A stretch of DNA of 64,000 bases, taken from NCBI RefSeq assembly GCF_003944755.1, contig NZ_RWGU01000042.1:1-64000 (forward strand), written 5' to 3'. Within the stretch, counting starts at the first letter, position 1; each line of letters opens with the position of its first letter. This stretch comes from Rhodovulum robiginosum (lineage in GTDB: Bacteria; Pseudomonadota; Alphaproteobacteria; Rhodobacterales; Rhodobacteraceae). The notes under the pieces were generated by a model. That model was not told where the DNA came from. It did not search any database and saw nothing but the letters and a program-made list of their open reading frames with translations. The position numbers and the translations under genes are program-made. This document shows positions 10,763-18,925 of this stretch, in pieces.

Positions 10763-12451
10763 ATGGAAATCAAGCCAATCGCGCCGAGCTTTGCGGCCTC
10801 GCCGCAGATCCGGCCCGCCGATGTCGCGCGCGCCGTGCAGGCCGGCTACAAGACGATCGTCTGCAACCGCCCCGATGGCGAGGCCGACGACCAGCCCCGC
10901 GCGGTCGAAATCGCCGAGGCCTGCCGCGAGGCGGGGGTCGAGTTTCGCTACCTTCCCGTCCAGCCCGGCCGCCTGACGCCCGAGCTGATGGCCTCGCTCG
11001 ACGATGTGCTGAGGACCTGCAAGGGCCCGATCCTCGCCTATTGCCGCACCGGCAACCGCTCGGCCTCGCTCTGGTCGCTCACGCGCGCCAAGATGCTGTC
11101 GCCCGATGCGATCCTGTCGGCGACGGCCAAGGCGGGCTACGATCTGGCCGGCCTGCGCCCGATGATGGAAGAGGCCTTCGGCACCGATGTCTACAACACC
11201 CGCCCCGAACAATACGACGTGCTGATCGTCGGCGGCGGCGCCGGCGGGGTCGCCGCGGCGGCCTCGTTGCTGAAACGCCGGCCCCGCACCAAGGTGGCGA
11301 TCATCGAGCCGCGCCAGGAGCACTACTATCAGCCGGGCTGGACGCTGGTGGGCGCGGGCGTGTTTTCCCCCGCCCACACCCGCCGCCCGATGACCGATGT
11401 CCTGCCGGGCGGCGTGAAATGGATTCGCGGCGCCGTGGCCACCTTTCAGCCCGAAAAGAACGAGGTGATCCTGGAGGACGGGGCGCGCTACGGCTACGAG
11501 GTGTTGCTGCTCTCCCCCGGGCTAAAGCTCGACTGGGACGCGGTCACCGGCCTGCGCGACACCTTGGGCAAGAACGGCGTGACCTCGAACTACCGCTACG
11601 ATCTGGCCCCTTACACCTGGGAGATGGTGCAGTCTGTCAGCGCCGGCAAAGCGCTCTTCACCCAGCCGCCGATGCCGATCAAATGCGCCGGCGCGCCGCA
11701 AAAGGCGATGTACCTCTCCGCCGACCACTGGCGGAGAACCCGGCGCCTCAAGGCGATCGACATCGAGTTCTGCCTGGCCGGCGACGTGCTGTTCGGGGTG
11801 CCCGACTACGTGCCGGCCCTGATGGATTATGTCGAGAAATACGGCGCCACGCTCTCTTACAAGCACAACCTCGTTGCCGTCGACGGGCCCGGCAAGACCG
11901 CCATCTTCGAGGTCACGGGGCCGGACGGCGAAACCAGCCGTGTAGAGAGAGAGTTCGAGATGATGCATGTCTGCCCGCCGCAAACCGGGCTCGACTTCAT
12001 CACGTCGTCGCCGCTGGCCAACGATGCCGGCTGGATCGACGTCGACCAGACCACGCTGCAGCACAAGAGCTATCCCAACATCTTCGGTCTTGGCGACGGC
12101 GCCTCGACGCCGAACGCCAAAACCGCCGCGGCGGTGCGCAAGCAGGCCCCCGTCGCCGCGGTCAACGCGCTTAGGGTGCTCGACGGCAAGGACCTGGTCG
12201 CGCGCTACGACGGCTACGGCTCCTGCCCGCTGACGGTGGCGAAGGGCAAGATCGTGCTGGCAGAGTTCGGCTATGGCGGCAAGCTGATGCCCAGCTTCCC
12301 CGAGTGGCTGATCGACGGCACGAAACCGTCGCGCCGGGCCTGGTTCCTGAAAGAGCGGATGCTGCCGCCGATCTACTGGCAGGGCATGTTCCGCGGCCGG
12401 GAATACCTGGCCGGGCCCGACATGACCTTTCAGAAGATCGCCGCGGAATAA
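10763..12451 (+). CDS. DUF442 phosphatase/sulfurtransferase-like domain fused to a type II sulfide:quinone oxidoreductase-like flavoprotein
   Basis: The protein has 562 residues. Residues 1-140 form a DUF442 (dual-specificity-phosphatase-like) domain with the Cx5R loop CRTGNRS (C94). From about 150 an FAD-binding oxidoreductase begins with VLIVGGGAGGVAAA. The two cysteines expected of SQR are present: C308 in KCAGAPQK and C404 in VCPPQ, with GLGDGASTPNAKT for FAD/quinone contact. The second half resembles mitochondrial-type SQR, which oxidises sulfide to sulfane sulfur and passes electrons to quinone; the first half may accept or process the persulfide. GGGAGG precedes the ATG. It is monocistronic with an AT-rich promoter. 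Confidence 0.9.
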   Translation: MEIKPIAPSFAASPQIRPADVARAVQAGYKTIVCNRPDGEADDQPRAVEIAEACREAGVEFRYLPVQPGRLTPELMASLDDVLRTCKGPILAYCRTGNRSASLWSLTRAKMLSPDAILSATAKAGYDLAGLRPMMEEAFGTDVYNTRPEQYDVLIVGGGAGGVAAAASLLKRRPRTKVAIIEPRQEHYYQPGWTLVGAGVFSPAHTRRPMTDVLPGGVKWIRGAVATFQPEKNEVILEDGARYGYEVLLLSPGLKLDWDAVTGLRDTLGKNGVTSNYRYDLAPYTWEMVQSVSAGKALFTQPPMPIKCAGAPQKAMYLSADHWRRTRRLKAIDIEFCLAGDVLFGVPDYVPALMDYVEKYGATLSYKHNLVAVDGPGKTAIFEVTGPDGETSRVEREFEMMHVCPPQTGLDFITSSPLANDAGWIDVDQTTLQHKSYPNIFGLGDGASTPNAKTAAAVRKQAPVAAVNALRVLDGKDLVARYDGYGSCPLTVAKGKIVLAEFGYGGKLMPSFPEWLIDGTKPSRRAWFLKERMLPPIYWQGMFRGREYLAGPDMTFQKIAAE

Positions 12452-12499
12452 TACACCCAAGCCGTCGGCGCGCATGTTTGTCGTGTTGGTAGAGGAAAA

Positions 12500-12545
12500 G
12501 AAACCGCTTCCAAGATCCATTCAAAGGATTTCGGATAGCGGTTTC
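12500..12545. terminator. Long inverted repeat between convergent genes
   Basis: GAAACCGCT (12500-12508) and AGCGGTTTC (12537-12545) pair perfectly. The inner segment has a further ATCC/GGAT pairing. It lies between the flavoprotein gene and the convergent repeat-protein gene, where a bidirectional terminator is expected. Confidence 0.5.
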
Positions 12546-12558
12546 AGAGATCGTCACT

Positions 12559-12580
12559 CCGCCCGCCCCGGGGCGGGCGG
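12559..12580. terminator. GC-palindrome before the 3' end of the GWPLLS-repeat gene
   Basis: A near-perfect palindrome of the CGCCCGCCCC/GGGGCGGGCG type sits 20 bp beyond the stop of the - strand repeat gene. It lacks a T-run. Together with the inverted repeat at 12500-12545 it forms the convergent terminator region. Confidence 0.4.
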
Positions 12581-12599
12581 GCACGTCAAAGCCCTGGGA

Positions 12600-12980
12600 T
12601 CAGGCCTTCTTTTCCGAAAGAAGCGGCCAACCCATCTTCGAGGACAGCGGCGTGGGTTCGTCGGTCGACAGATCGACCTTGGTCTCACGGTCGCTCAGCA
12701 GCGGCCAGCCCATCTTGGCCGAAAACGGCGTGGCACTGTCCGACAGCTCGACCTTGGTCTCGCGGTCGCTCAGCAGCGGCCAGCCCATCTTGGACGAGAG
12801 CGGGGTGGCGTCGTCGGTCTGCAACTCAACATTCGGCTTGCGGTTGCTCAGAAGCGGCCAGCCGAAAATCGACGAGAACGGCGTATTGGGGTCGTGCCCC
12901 TCACGGCCGTGCGCCTCGACATCGGTCAGGACACGATCTTTCTTGAGCAGCGGCTGCCAGTTTCCAAAAATCAGCGACAT
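12600..12980 (-). CDS. Small protein of tandem GWPLLS repeats, function unknown
   Basis: The 126-residue product has no recognisable domain. After residues 1-32 it consists of three units of 25-26 residues plus a partial fourth (33-58, 59-83, 84-109, 110-126). The unit pattern is TP[FL]S[SA]KMGWPLLSDRETKVEL. Residues 5-22 (FGNWQPLLKKDRVLTDVE) look like a degenerate fifth unit. There is no signal peptide or membrane segment. GAGGGAT precedes the ATG at 12980, and GC3 and codon use match the neighbours, so it is probably a real gene. It is convergent with the SQR-like gene and stands alone between two pathways. Confidence 0.7.
   Translation of the reverse strand: MSLIFGNWQPLLKKDRVLTDVEAHGREGHDPNTPFSSIFGWPLLSNRKPNVELQTDDATPLSSKMGWPLLSDRETKVELSDSATPFSAKMGWPLLSDRETKVDLSTDEPTPLSSKMGWPLLSEKKA
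12603..12884 (-). repeat. Tandem 75-78 bp coding repeats, 3.7 units
   Basis: Units 2 and 3 are nearly identical over more than 40 bases around GGGCTGGCCGCTGCTGAGCG, pointing to recent tandem duplication inside the reading frame. Unit lengths are 78, 75, 78 and 51 bp, all multiples of three. Confidence 0.85.
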
Positions 12981-13117
12981 GGGTATCCCTCATGATTCTG
13001 GGTCGGGTGGCCCTTAGCGTAACGCAGTCGCGGCAAAAGGCGAGCGCGAAATCCGCGCACGCGCCCTTGCGCCGCGTGAAAAATTGCCGCTCCGCCGGGC
13101 CTGCGGGCGCGCCGCGC

Positions 13118-14488
13118 TCAGCCCAGCGCGACCTTCACCGCCTGGGCGGTCGCGGCGACCACCCGGTCGGCCTCTTCGCGGGTCAGGCACAGCGGCGGCG
13201 CAAAGCCGATGATGTCGCCCTGCGGCATGGCGCGGGCGATCACGCCCTGCTTTCCCATCTCGGCCACCACCGCCCCGGCCACCTTGCCGACGGGGTCGTA
13301 AAAACGCCGCGCGGATTTGTCCTCGACCAGCTCCACCGCACAAAGCATCCCTTCGCCGCGCACCTCGCCCACATGGGCGTGGCCCGCCAGCGCGTCGGCC
13401 ATGGCGGCGGTGAAATAGCCGCCCACCTCGCCGGCGTTCTTGACCAGCCCCAGGTCGTCGACCAGCTTGAGGTTGGCAACCCCCGCGGCGGCGCCGATGG
13501 GATGGGCCGAATAGGTCCAGCCATGGCCGATGGGACCGTTCTCGTCTGTGCCCTGCTCGAGCACCGCCCACATCTTTTCGGACACGATCGAGCCCGAAAG
13601 CGGCGCGTAGGCCGAGGTCAGCCCCTTGGCGATGGTGATCAGGTCGGGTTTCAGCCCGTAATGGTCAGAGCCGAACATGCTGCCCAGGCGGCCGAAACCG
13701 GTGACCACCTCGTCGGCAATCAGCAGGATGTCATGTTCCTCCAGCACCGCCTGGATCGCCGCCCAATAGCCCTCGGGCGGCGGCACGATACCGCCGGTGC
13801 CCATCACCGGCTCGCCGATGAAGGCGGCGATGGTGTCGGCGCCCTCCCGTTCGATCATCGCCTCCAGCTCGGCCACGCAATGGGCGACATAGGCGGCCGC
13901 ATCCATCTCGGGATCGGGGCGGCGGTAGAAATAGGCCGGCTCGGTATGCAGGATGCGGTCGAGCGGCAGGTCGAACTTGTTATGGAACAGGTGCAGCCCG
14001 GTCAGCGATCCGGTGACCAGCCCCGAGCCGTGATAACCCCGCCAGCGCGAGATGATCTTCTTCTTCTCGGGCCGGCCGAGGATGTTGTTGTAATACCAGA
14101 TCAGCTTGACGTTGGTCTCGTTGGCGTCCGACCCCCCAAGCCCGAAATAGACCTTGGACATGTGGTCGGGCGCGCGGTCCAGAACCATCTTGGACAGCGT
14201 GATGCTGGCCTCGGTGCCGTGTCCGACATAGGCGTGGTAATAGGCCAGCTCCCGCGCCTGCTCGGCGATCGCCTCGGCGATCTCGCTGCGCCCGTACCCC
14301 ACGTTGACGCAGTAAAGCCCGGCGAAGGCGTCGAGAAAGCGGTTGCCGTCGCGATCCTCGATAAAGCAGCCCTCGCCGCCCTTCACCACCCGCTCGGGGG
14401 CCTCGCCGCGGGCAAATTGCGCCAGGTGGGTCGAGGGGTGAAAGAAATTCTCCCGGTCCCACTGCTCCAGCATGTCGTTTCTCAGCAT
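13118..14488 (-). CDS. Class III aminotransferase of ectoine catabolism (diaminobutyrate transaminase type)
   Basis: This 456-residue PLP enzyme of the omega-amino-acid/class III type shows GLGGSDANETNVKL, WRGYHGSGLVTGSLTG, the cofactor aspartate in LIADEVVTGFGR and the Schiff-base lysine in ITIAKGLTSAYAPLSG. In ectoine degradation such an enzyme (Atf/DoeD) turns 2,4-diaminobutyrate into aspartate semialdehyde. That assignment rests on its neighbours: the semialdehyde dehydrogenase, AsnC-type regulator, eutC, eutB and ectoine hydrolase. By sequence alone it could be a general pyruvate transaminase. The start at 14488 has AGGACGG upstream; M6 (14473) is a possible alternative. Confidence 0.82.
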   Translation of the reverse strand: MLRNDMLEQWDRENFFHPSTHLAQFARGEAPERVVKGGEGCFIEDRDGNRFLDAFAGLYCVNVGYGRSEIAEAIAEQARELAYYHAYVGHGTEASITLSKMVLDRAPDHMSKVYFGLGGSDANETNVKLIWYYNNILGRPEKKKIISRWRGYHGSGLVTGSLTGLHLFHNKFDLPLDRILHTEPAYFYRRPDPEMDAAAYVAHCVAELEAMIEREGADTIAAFIGEPVMGTGGIVPPPEGYWAAIQAVLEEHDILLIADEVVTGFGRLGSMFGSDHYGLKPDLITIAKGLTSAYAPLSGSIVSEKMWAVLEQGTDENGPIGHGWTYSAHPIGAAAGVANLKLVDDLGLVKNAGEVGGYFTAAMADALAGHAHVGEVRGEGMLCAVELVEDKSARRFYDPVGKVAGAVVAEMGKQGVIARAMPQGDIIGFAPPLCLTREEADRVVAATAQAVKVALG

Positions 14489-14534
14489 CGACGTCCGTCC
14501 TTTCCACGGGCCCCGGCGGCCTCGCGCCGCCCTG

Positions 14535-14568
14535 CCCTTCTTCTTGGTCCAAATACCTCCGCCGGAGG
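14535..14568 (-). repeat. Extragenic TATTT/GAAGAA element, copy 2
   Basis: Reading the - strand, CCTCCGGCGGAGG, then TATTTGGACCAAGAAGAAGGG, lies between the dehydrogenase stop and the transaminase start. An adjacent near-palindrome (14570-14590, ACCGGCGCCC arms) directly follows the dehydrogenase stop and may be part of the element or a separate hairpin. Confidence 0.5.
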
Positions 14569-14596
14569 CACCGGCGCCCCGGGCGCCGGTCCCGGC

Positions 14597-16081
14597 TCAC
14601 CCCCAGTCGCGGCACACATACTTCACTTCGGTGAAGGCCTCCATCCCCAGCCTTGCGCCCTCGCGCCCGATCCCCGATTGCTTCATGCCCCCGAACGGGA
14701 TCGGCGCGCCGGTCACCTTGGTGCGGTTCACCGCCACCATGCCAAAGCTCAACGCGCGCGCGCAGCGGTAGATGCGCCGGGGGTCGTGGCTGTGCAGATA
14801 GGCGACGAGCCCGTACTCGGTCGCGTTGGCGCGTGCCAGCACCTCGTCCTCGGTCTCGAACGAGCTCAGCGCGGCGACCGGGCCGAACGTTTCTTCGCGC
14901 ATGATCTTCGCACCGTCGGGCACGTCGGCCAGCACCGTGGGCCGGTAGAACAGCGGCCCGGCGGCATCGCGCGTGCCCCCGGTCAGCAGCCTGGCGCCTT
15001 GCTCCAGCGCGTCGGCGACATGCTCTTCCTGCTTGGCCATGGCCTTTTCGTTCATCAGCGGGCCGATATCGGGGTCGTCCAGGCCGGGCCCGACGCCCAG
15101 CTCCGCCGTGGCCTCGGCGAAGCGGGCGCAGAACGCGTCGTAAACCGGGGCCTCGATGTAGAAACGGTTGGCGCCCAGGCAATCCTGGCCGGAGGTGGCG
15201 AACTTGGCCTTCACCGCCTCCTCGACCGCAATGTCGAGATCGGCATCGGCAAAGACGATGAAGGGCGCGTGGCCGCCCAGCTCCAGCACCAGCCGTTTGA
15301 CCGTCTCCGCCGATTGGCGGTAGAGCAGCCGGCCCACCTCGGTCGAGCCGGTGAAGGACAGCGCGCGCACGCGCGGGTCTTCCAGCCAGGGGGCCACCAC
15401 GGTGGCGGCATCGCCCGTGACCACGTTGAACACGCCCGCGGGCAGGCCCGCGCGCTCGGCCAGTTCGGCCAGCGCCAGCGCCGAGAACGGCGTCTCGGCC
15501 GAGGGGTGGGCGACCACGGTGCAGCCGGCGGCCAGCGCCGCGCCCGCCTTGCGCGTCAGCATGGCCGAGGGAAAATTCCACGGCGTGATCAGCGCGGCCA
15601 CGCCCACCGGCTCGCGCCAGAGCTCCATCTCGGCATCGGGCAGGTGGCTGGTGATGCCCTCGATATTCGGGCGCCGGGCCTCTTCGGCGTAATATTCCAG
15701 GAAGGAGGCGGCATAGTCGATCTCGCCCCGCGCCTCCGAGATCGGCTTGCCCTGCTCCAGCACCATCAGCCGGGCAAGGTCCTCGCGGTGCTCTTCCACC
15801 AGGCGGAACCAGCGGCGCAGCCGGGCCGAGCGGTCCTGCGGCAAAAGACCGGCCCAGCCGGGAAAGGCGGATTGCGCAGCCTCGACGGCGGCGGCCGAGT
15901 CGCCGGCCGTCAGCGCGGCCACCTCGCCCAGGCAATCGCCCGTCGCCGGGTCGGTGACGGCAAAACTGTCGCCGGCGCTGCTGCCCGCCCACTTGCCGTT
16001 GACATAGGCAAAGCTGCGCACCAGCCGCGGGTCGGAAAGCCCGGCAAGCGGGGATTTGGACAGGGTGTGGTGCAGGGTCAT
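14597..16081 (-). CDS. NAD(P)-dependent semialdehyde dehydrogenase of ectoine catabolism
   Basis: This 494-residue aldehyde dehydrogenase resembles succinate-semialdehyde dehydrogenases (GabD). It carries PWNFPSAM, FTGSTEVGR, LELGGHAPFIV with the general base region, and the catalytic cysteine in SGQDCLGANRF. In the ectoine pathway the Ssd/DoeC enzyme oxidises aspartate semialdehyde to aspartate, which fits the neighbours. One oddity is that the usual KP(S)E cofactor motif reads VAHPSAETP, with histidine replacing the lysine that normally contacts the NAD(P) ribose/phosphate. AGGAGG sits just before the ATG. Confidence 0.85.
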   Translation of the reverse strand: MTLHHTLSKSPLAGLSDPRLVRSFAYVNGKWAGSSAGDSFAVTDPATGDCLGEVAALTAGDSAAAVEAAQSAFPGWAGLLPQDRSARLRRWFRLVEEHREDLARLMVLEQGKPISEARGEIDYAASFLEYYAEEARRPNIEGITSHLPDAEMELWREPVGVAALITPWNFPSAMLTRKAGAALAAGCTVVAHPSAETPFSALALAELAERAGLPAGVFNVVTGDAATVVAPWLEDPRVRALSFTGSTEVGRLLYRQSAETVKRLVLELGGHAPFIVFADADLDIAVEEAVKAKFATSGQDCLGANRFYIEAPVYDAFCARFAEATAELGVGPGLDDPDIGPLMNEKAMAKQEEHVADALEQGARLLTGGTRDAAGPLFYRPTVLADVPDGAKIMREETFGPVAALSSFETEDEVLARANATEYGLVAYLHSHDPRRIYRCARALSFGMVAVNRTKVTGAPIPFGGMKQSGIGREGARLGMEAFTEVKYVCRDWG

Positions 16082-16278
16082 GGCTGACCTCCTCTAAAGT
16101 CGCTGGGCATCTCTTGCGCCACGGCTCTGCCGTCCCGCCCGGGCGGTCACGCCGGGCAGCAAGAACATGGGGTTGCCGGTGGTCGCTTCACGTCAAGACT
16201 CGGGCGGAAGCGCCAGACAAGGGGCCTGAAAACCACCGCTCGAACAGACGATCCGCCTGCCGGCGCGGACGCTGGCAG

Positions 16279-16767
16279 TCAATCCTTCTGCAAGCCGGCC
16301 AACAGATCCAGCGGCGGCGGCGCCGGGCCCTTTACCGGCTTGGTCACGATGTAGGTATAATAGCGCGCCAGCCCCACGCGGGCCTCCAGCAGGGTGTCGA
16401 TCAGCCGCTGGTAGCTGTCGATGTCGATTGTGACGACCTGCATCAGGTAGTCGAACCCGCCGCCCAGCGCCCAGCAGGCGACAATCTCGTCATGGCGCGC
16501 CACCGCCTCTTCGAAAATGCGAAGGGTCGCCGCCGTGTGGTCGGCCAGTTCCGCCGCGACGAAGACCACCACATGGGGCCCCAGCGCCTTGAGCGAGATC
16601 TCGGCCCGGTAGCCGGCGATCAGCCCCGCCTGTTCCAGCCGCTTCAGCCGGTCCCATGCGGGCGTGGCCGACAGGTTGATCCGCTGGGCAAGCTCTGCCT
16701 TGGTGATGCGCCCCTCGGCCGAGAGGATGCGCAGGATCGCGAGGTCGCGGTCGTCGAGCCTGACCAT
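16279..16767 (-). CDS. Lrp/AsnC-family regulator of ectoine genes
   Basis: This 162-residue Lrp/AsnC regulator has an N-terminal winged helix (RITKAELAQRINLSATPAWDRLKRLEQAGLI) and a C-terminal RAM/ligand-binding ferredoxin-like domain. It begins only 4 bp after eutC on the same strand, and a 197-bp gap separates it from the dehydrogenase downstream. Ectoine clusters of Ruegeria and Halomonas contain an AsnC-type regulator (AsnC/DoeX) that responds to pathway intermediates; this is its positional equivalent. Its likely target is the eutB/ectoine hydrolase intergenic region. Confidence 0.88.
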   Translation of the reverse strand: MVRLDDRDLAILRILSAEGRITKAELAQRINLSATPAWDRLKRLEQAGLIAGYRAEISLKALGPHVVVFVAAELADHTAATLRIFEEAVARHDEIVACWALGGGFDYLMQVVTIDIDSYQRLIDTLLEARVGLARYYTYIVTKPVKGPAPPPLDLLAGLQKD

Positions 16768-16771
16768 GGCG

Positions 16772-17764
16772 CTACGTCGCTATTCTGATGCCGGCGCCCA
16801 GCGCGCGAACGGCGGCCAGCGCGTGGGTGGCGATGGCGGTGTCCTGCGCGCCGGTGCCGGTGAGGTCGCAGATCGTGACATCGCCGGCGGCGCCGCGCCC
16901 GGGCCGCGCGCCGGTGACGATCTGGCCCAGCTCGGCGGGCAGCCCGGCCTGCCACAGCCCCGCCCGCTCGGCCGCGCGCAGCTCGCCCAGCCGCGCGCAT
17001 TGGGCGGCGTTGTCGGCAACGTAGAGGTCGGCCTGGGCCAGCGCGCGGGCCTCGATCTCGTTCTTGCCCGACTGGTCGGCGCCCATGGCGGTGACGTGCA
17101 GGCCCGGGTGCAGCCAGTCGGCCTTGAGCACCGGCTCCCGCGCCGGGGTCGTCGTCACGACGAGCTGGCTGTCTGCCACCAAGGCGGCCGGGTCGTCCAC
17201 CGCGCTTGCCGCCACGCCCAGCGAGGCCGCCAGATCGGCGGCGCAGGTCGCGGCCTTGGCGCCATCGCGCCCCCAGACCAGCACGCGGCCGAAGGGGCGC
17301 ACAAGGTGCGCCGCCTCGATCTGCAGCCGCGCCTGCACGCCGGTGCCGATAACGCCCGCCGTTTCCACCCGTTCGGGCGCCAGCCATTTCGCCGCGACCG
17401 CCCCGGCAGCGGCGGTGCGCAGGTCGGTCAGATAGCCGTTGTCGAGAAACAGCGCCTCGGCCAGCCCGGTTTTCGCCGAGAACAGGATCATCAGCCCGTT
17501 GAGGCTGGGCAGGCCCAGCGCGGGGTTGTCGAAAAAGCCGGGGCTGACCTTGATCGCGAACCCGTCAAAGCCGGGCAGGTAGGCGGTCTTGACGTCCACC
17601 TCGCCATTGGCGGCCTCCAGCTCCATCGACATGACCGGGGGCATCACGACGCCGCCCGCGGCCAGCGCGGCAAAGGCGCGCTCGACTACCTCGACGGCGG
17701 CAAGGTCCAGCCGCACGGCGCGGCGCAGCTCGGCCTCGGTGACGATCAGCACCTCATGGGGCAT
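16772..17764 (-). CDS. eutC: Ornithine cyclodeaminase-family protein EutC
   Basis: This 330-residue member of the ornithine cyclodeaminase/mu-crystallin family has a Rossmann segment (GVIGTGVQARLQIEAA) and a substrate region KVSPGFFDN. By itself the family is broad (cyclodeaminases, imine reductases). Directly coupled to a threonine-dehydratase-like EutB and next to ectoine hydrolase, it matches EutC of hydroxyectoine utilisation, proposed to help convert hydroxyectoine to ectoine. Its first 11 bases overlap the 3' end of eutB. Confidence 0.85.
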   Translation of the reverse strand: MPHEVLIVTEAELRRAVRLDLAAVEVVERAFAALAAGGVVMPPVMSMELEAANGEVDVKTAYLPGFDGFAIKVSPGFFDNPALGLPSLNGLMILFSAKTGLAEALFLDNGYLTDLRTAAAGAVAAKWLAPERVETAGVIGTGVQARLQIEAAHLVRPFGRVLVWGRDGAKAATCAADLAASLGVAASAVDDPAALVADSQLVVTTTPAREPVLKADWLHPGLHVTAMGADQSGKNEIEARALAQADLYVADNAAQCARLGELRAAERAGLWQAGLPAELGQIVTGARPGRGAAGDVTICDLTGTGAQDTAIATHALAAVRALGAGIRIAT

Positions 17765-18761
17765 AGGGTCTTCCTTCCACGATGTAGTCCCCCAGCACCA
17801 CGTCGCGCCCCGTCACCACGCGGGCAAACAGCGCCATATCCAGGTTGCGCCCGGTCAGGATCGTGGCCACCGGCCCCGGCGCGAGGTCGACCTTGCCGGC
17901 CATCATCGCCGCGATGCCGACGACCGAGGCGCCCTCGGCCACCAGACGGTCCTCGTAAAAAAGTGCCTGCATGGCAAGATAGATATCCTCTTCGCTGACC
18001 AGAACGGTCTCGTCCAGATAGTCGCGGCAAAGCGGAAAGGACAGCCGGTTCGCCATCCCGACACCGCCCCCCAGCGAATCGGCCAGGCTGGGCACCTCGG
18101 CCACCTCGACGGGCCGCCCGGCGATCAGCGACGCGTGCATCGCCGCGCCGCGGGACATCGTCAGGCCGACGACGCGGATGTCCGGGCGGATCGCCCTGGC
18201 CGCCACCGCCACGCCCCCGGCCAGCCCGCCGCCCGAAAGCGGCACCAGGATCGTGCCGATATCGGGCCGCGCCTCCAGCATCTCCAGCCCGATCGTGCCC
18301 TGCCCGGCGATGACGCGCGCATCGTCGAAAGGCGAGATGTCCACCAGCCCCTCCTCGGCCACCAGCCGCGCGGCCTCGGCCTGGGCGTCGTCCTGGCTGT
18401 CGCCCGCGATGCACACCTCGGCGCCCAGCGCGCGGATGCCGGCGACCTTGGCCTCGGGCACCAGCCGCGACATGCAGATCACCGCCCTGAGCCCGCGGAC
18501 CCGCGCCGCAAAGGCCACGCCGCGCCCGTGGTTGCCGGTGGAACAGCAGGTGACGCCGGTCACGTCCTCGTCCAGCGCCGAGACGGCGTTGAGGGCGCCG
18601 CGCAGCTTGAAGGCGCCGATGGGCTGCGCGATCTCAAGCTTCAGCAGCACCTCGGCGCCGGCCACGCCGGACAGAAACGGCGAGGGCACCAGCGGCGTGC
18701 CACCCGCCAGCGACGCGATGCGCGCGCGCGCCTGCATGATGTCGGCCAGCGTCAGGCCCAT
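17754..18761 (-). CDS. eutB: Threonine dehydratase-like hydroxyectoine utilisation protein EutB
   Basis: This 335-residue fold-type II PLP enzyme has the cofactor lysine in GAFKLRGALNA, CSTGNHGRGVAFAA, the phosphate-binding loop LSGGGLAGG, and no C-terminal ACT domain. Context assigns it as EutB, the dehydratase-like enzyme proposed to act on hydroxyectoine. The start at 18761 (MGLTLADIMQARAR) has AAGGAG upstream; a longer in-frame ATG at 18866 adds a basic leader that runs through the promoter region. It is the first gene of the - strand half of the ectoine cluster. EutA is not in the window. Confidence 0.87.
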   Translation of the reverse strand: MGLTLADIMQARARIASLAGGTPLVPSPFLSGVAGAEVLLKLEIAQPIGAFKLRGALNAVSALDEDVTGVTCCSTGNHGRGVAFAARVRGLRAVICMSRLVPEAKVAGIRALGAEVCIAGDSQDDAQAEAARLVAEEGLVDISPFDDARVIAGQGTIGLEMLEARPDIGTILVPLSGGGLAGGVAVAARAIRPDIRVVGLTMSRGAAMHASLIAGRPVEVAEVPSLADSLGGGVGMANRLSFPLCRDYLDETVLVSEEDIYLAMQALFYEDRLVAEGASVVGIAAMMAGKVDLAPGPVATILTGRNLDMALFARVVTGRDVVLGDYIVEGRPYAP

Positions 18762-18925
18762 CCGCCATCTCCTTGTCGCTCTTCTGCAATTTGTCGTCGC
18801 ACCCGGCCGACACTTGACGTAAACCGGCGCCATCCTGTCAGATAGGCACGTTTTCCACAGCACCACGCCCCAGCGCCCCCCGTCAAGCCGACCGCCCCGG
18901 CAGCCCCCAAGGAGCCACGCCGCCC
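18762..18925. promoter_or_regulatory. Divergent promoter region eutB / ectoine hydrolase
   Basis: This is the 164-bp divergent gap of the ectoine cluster. It contains TTGACG (near 18811), a plausible -35 for the + strand gene, and a TGTCG/CGACA inverted repeat just upstream of it, a reasonable place for AsnC-type regulator binding. No ideal -10 could be fixed. Confidence 0.4.

Noticed and set aside
12992-16087. Open frame of 1031 codons on the + strand
   Set aside because: It is antisense to the transaminase and dehydrogenase genes; its translation is rich in H, R, G and A with no domain, a typical high-GC shadow.
18762-18866. Longer eutB start at 18866
   Set aside because: It would add 35 basic, non-conserved residues across the divergent promoter; AAGGAG before 18761 supports the shorter form.
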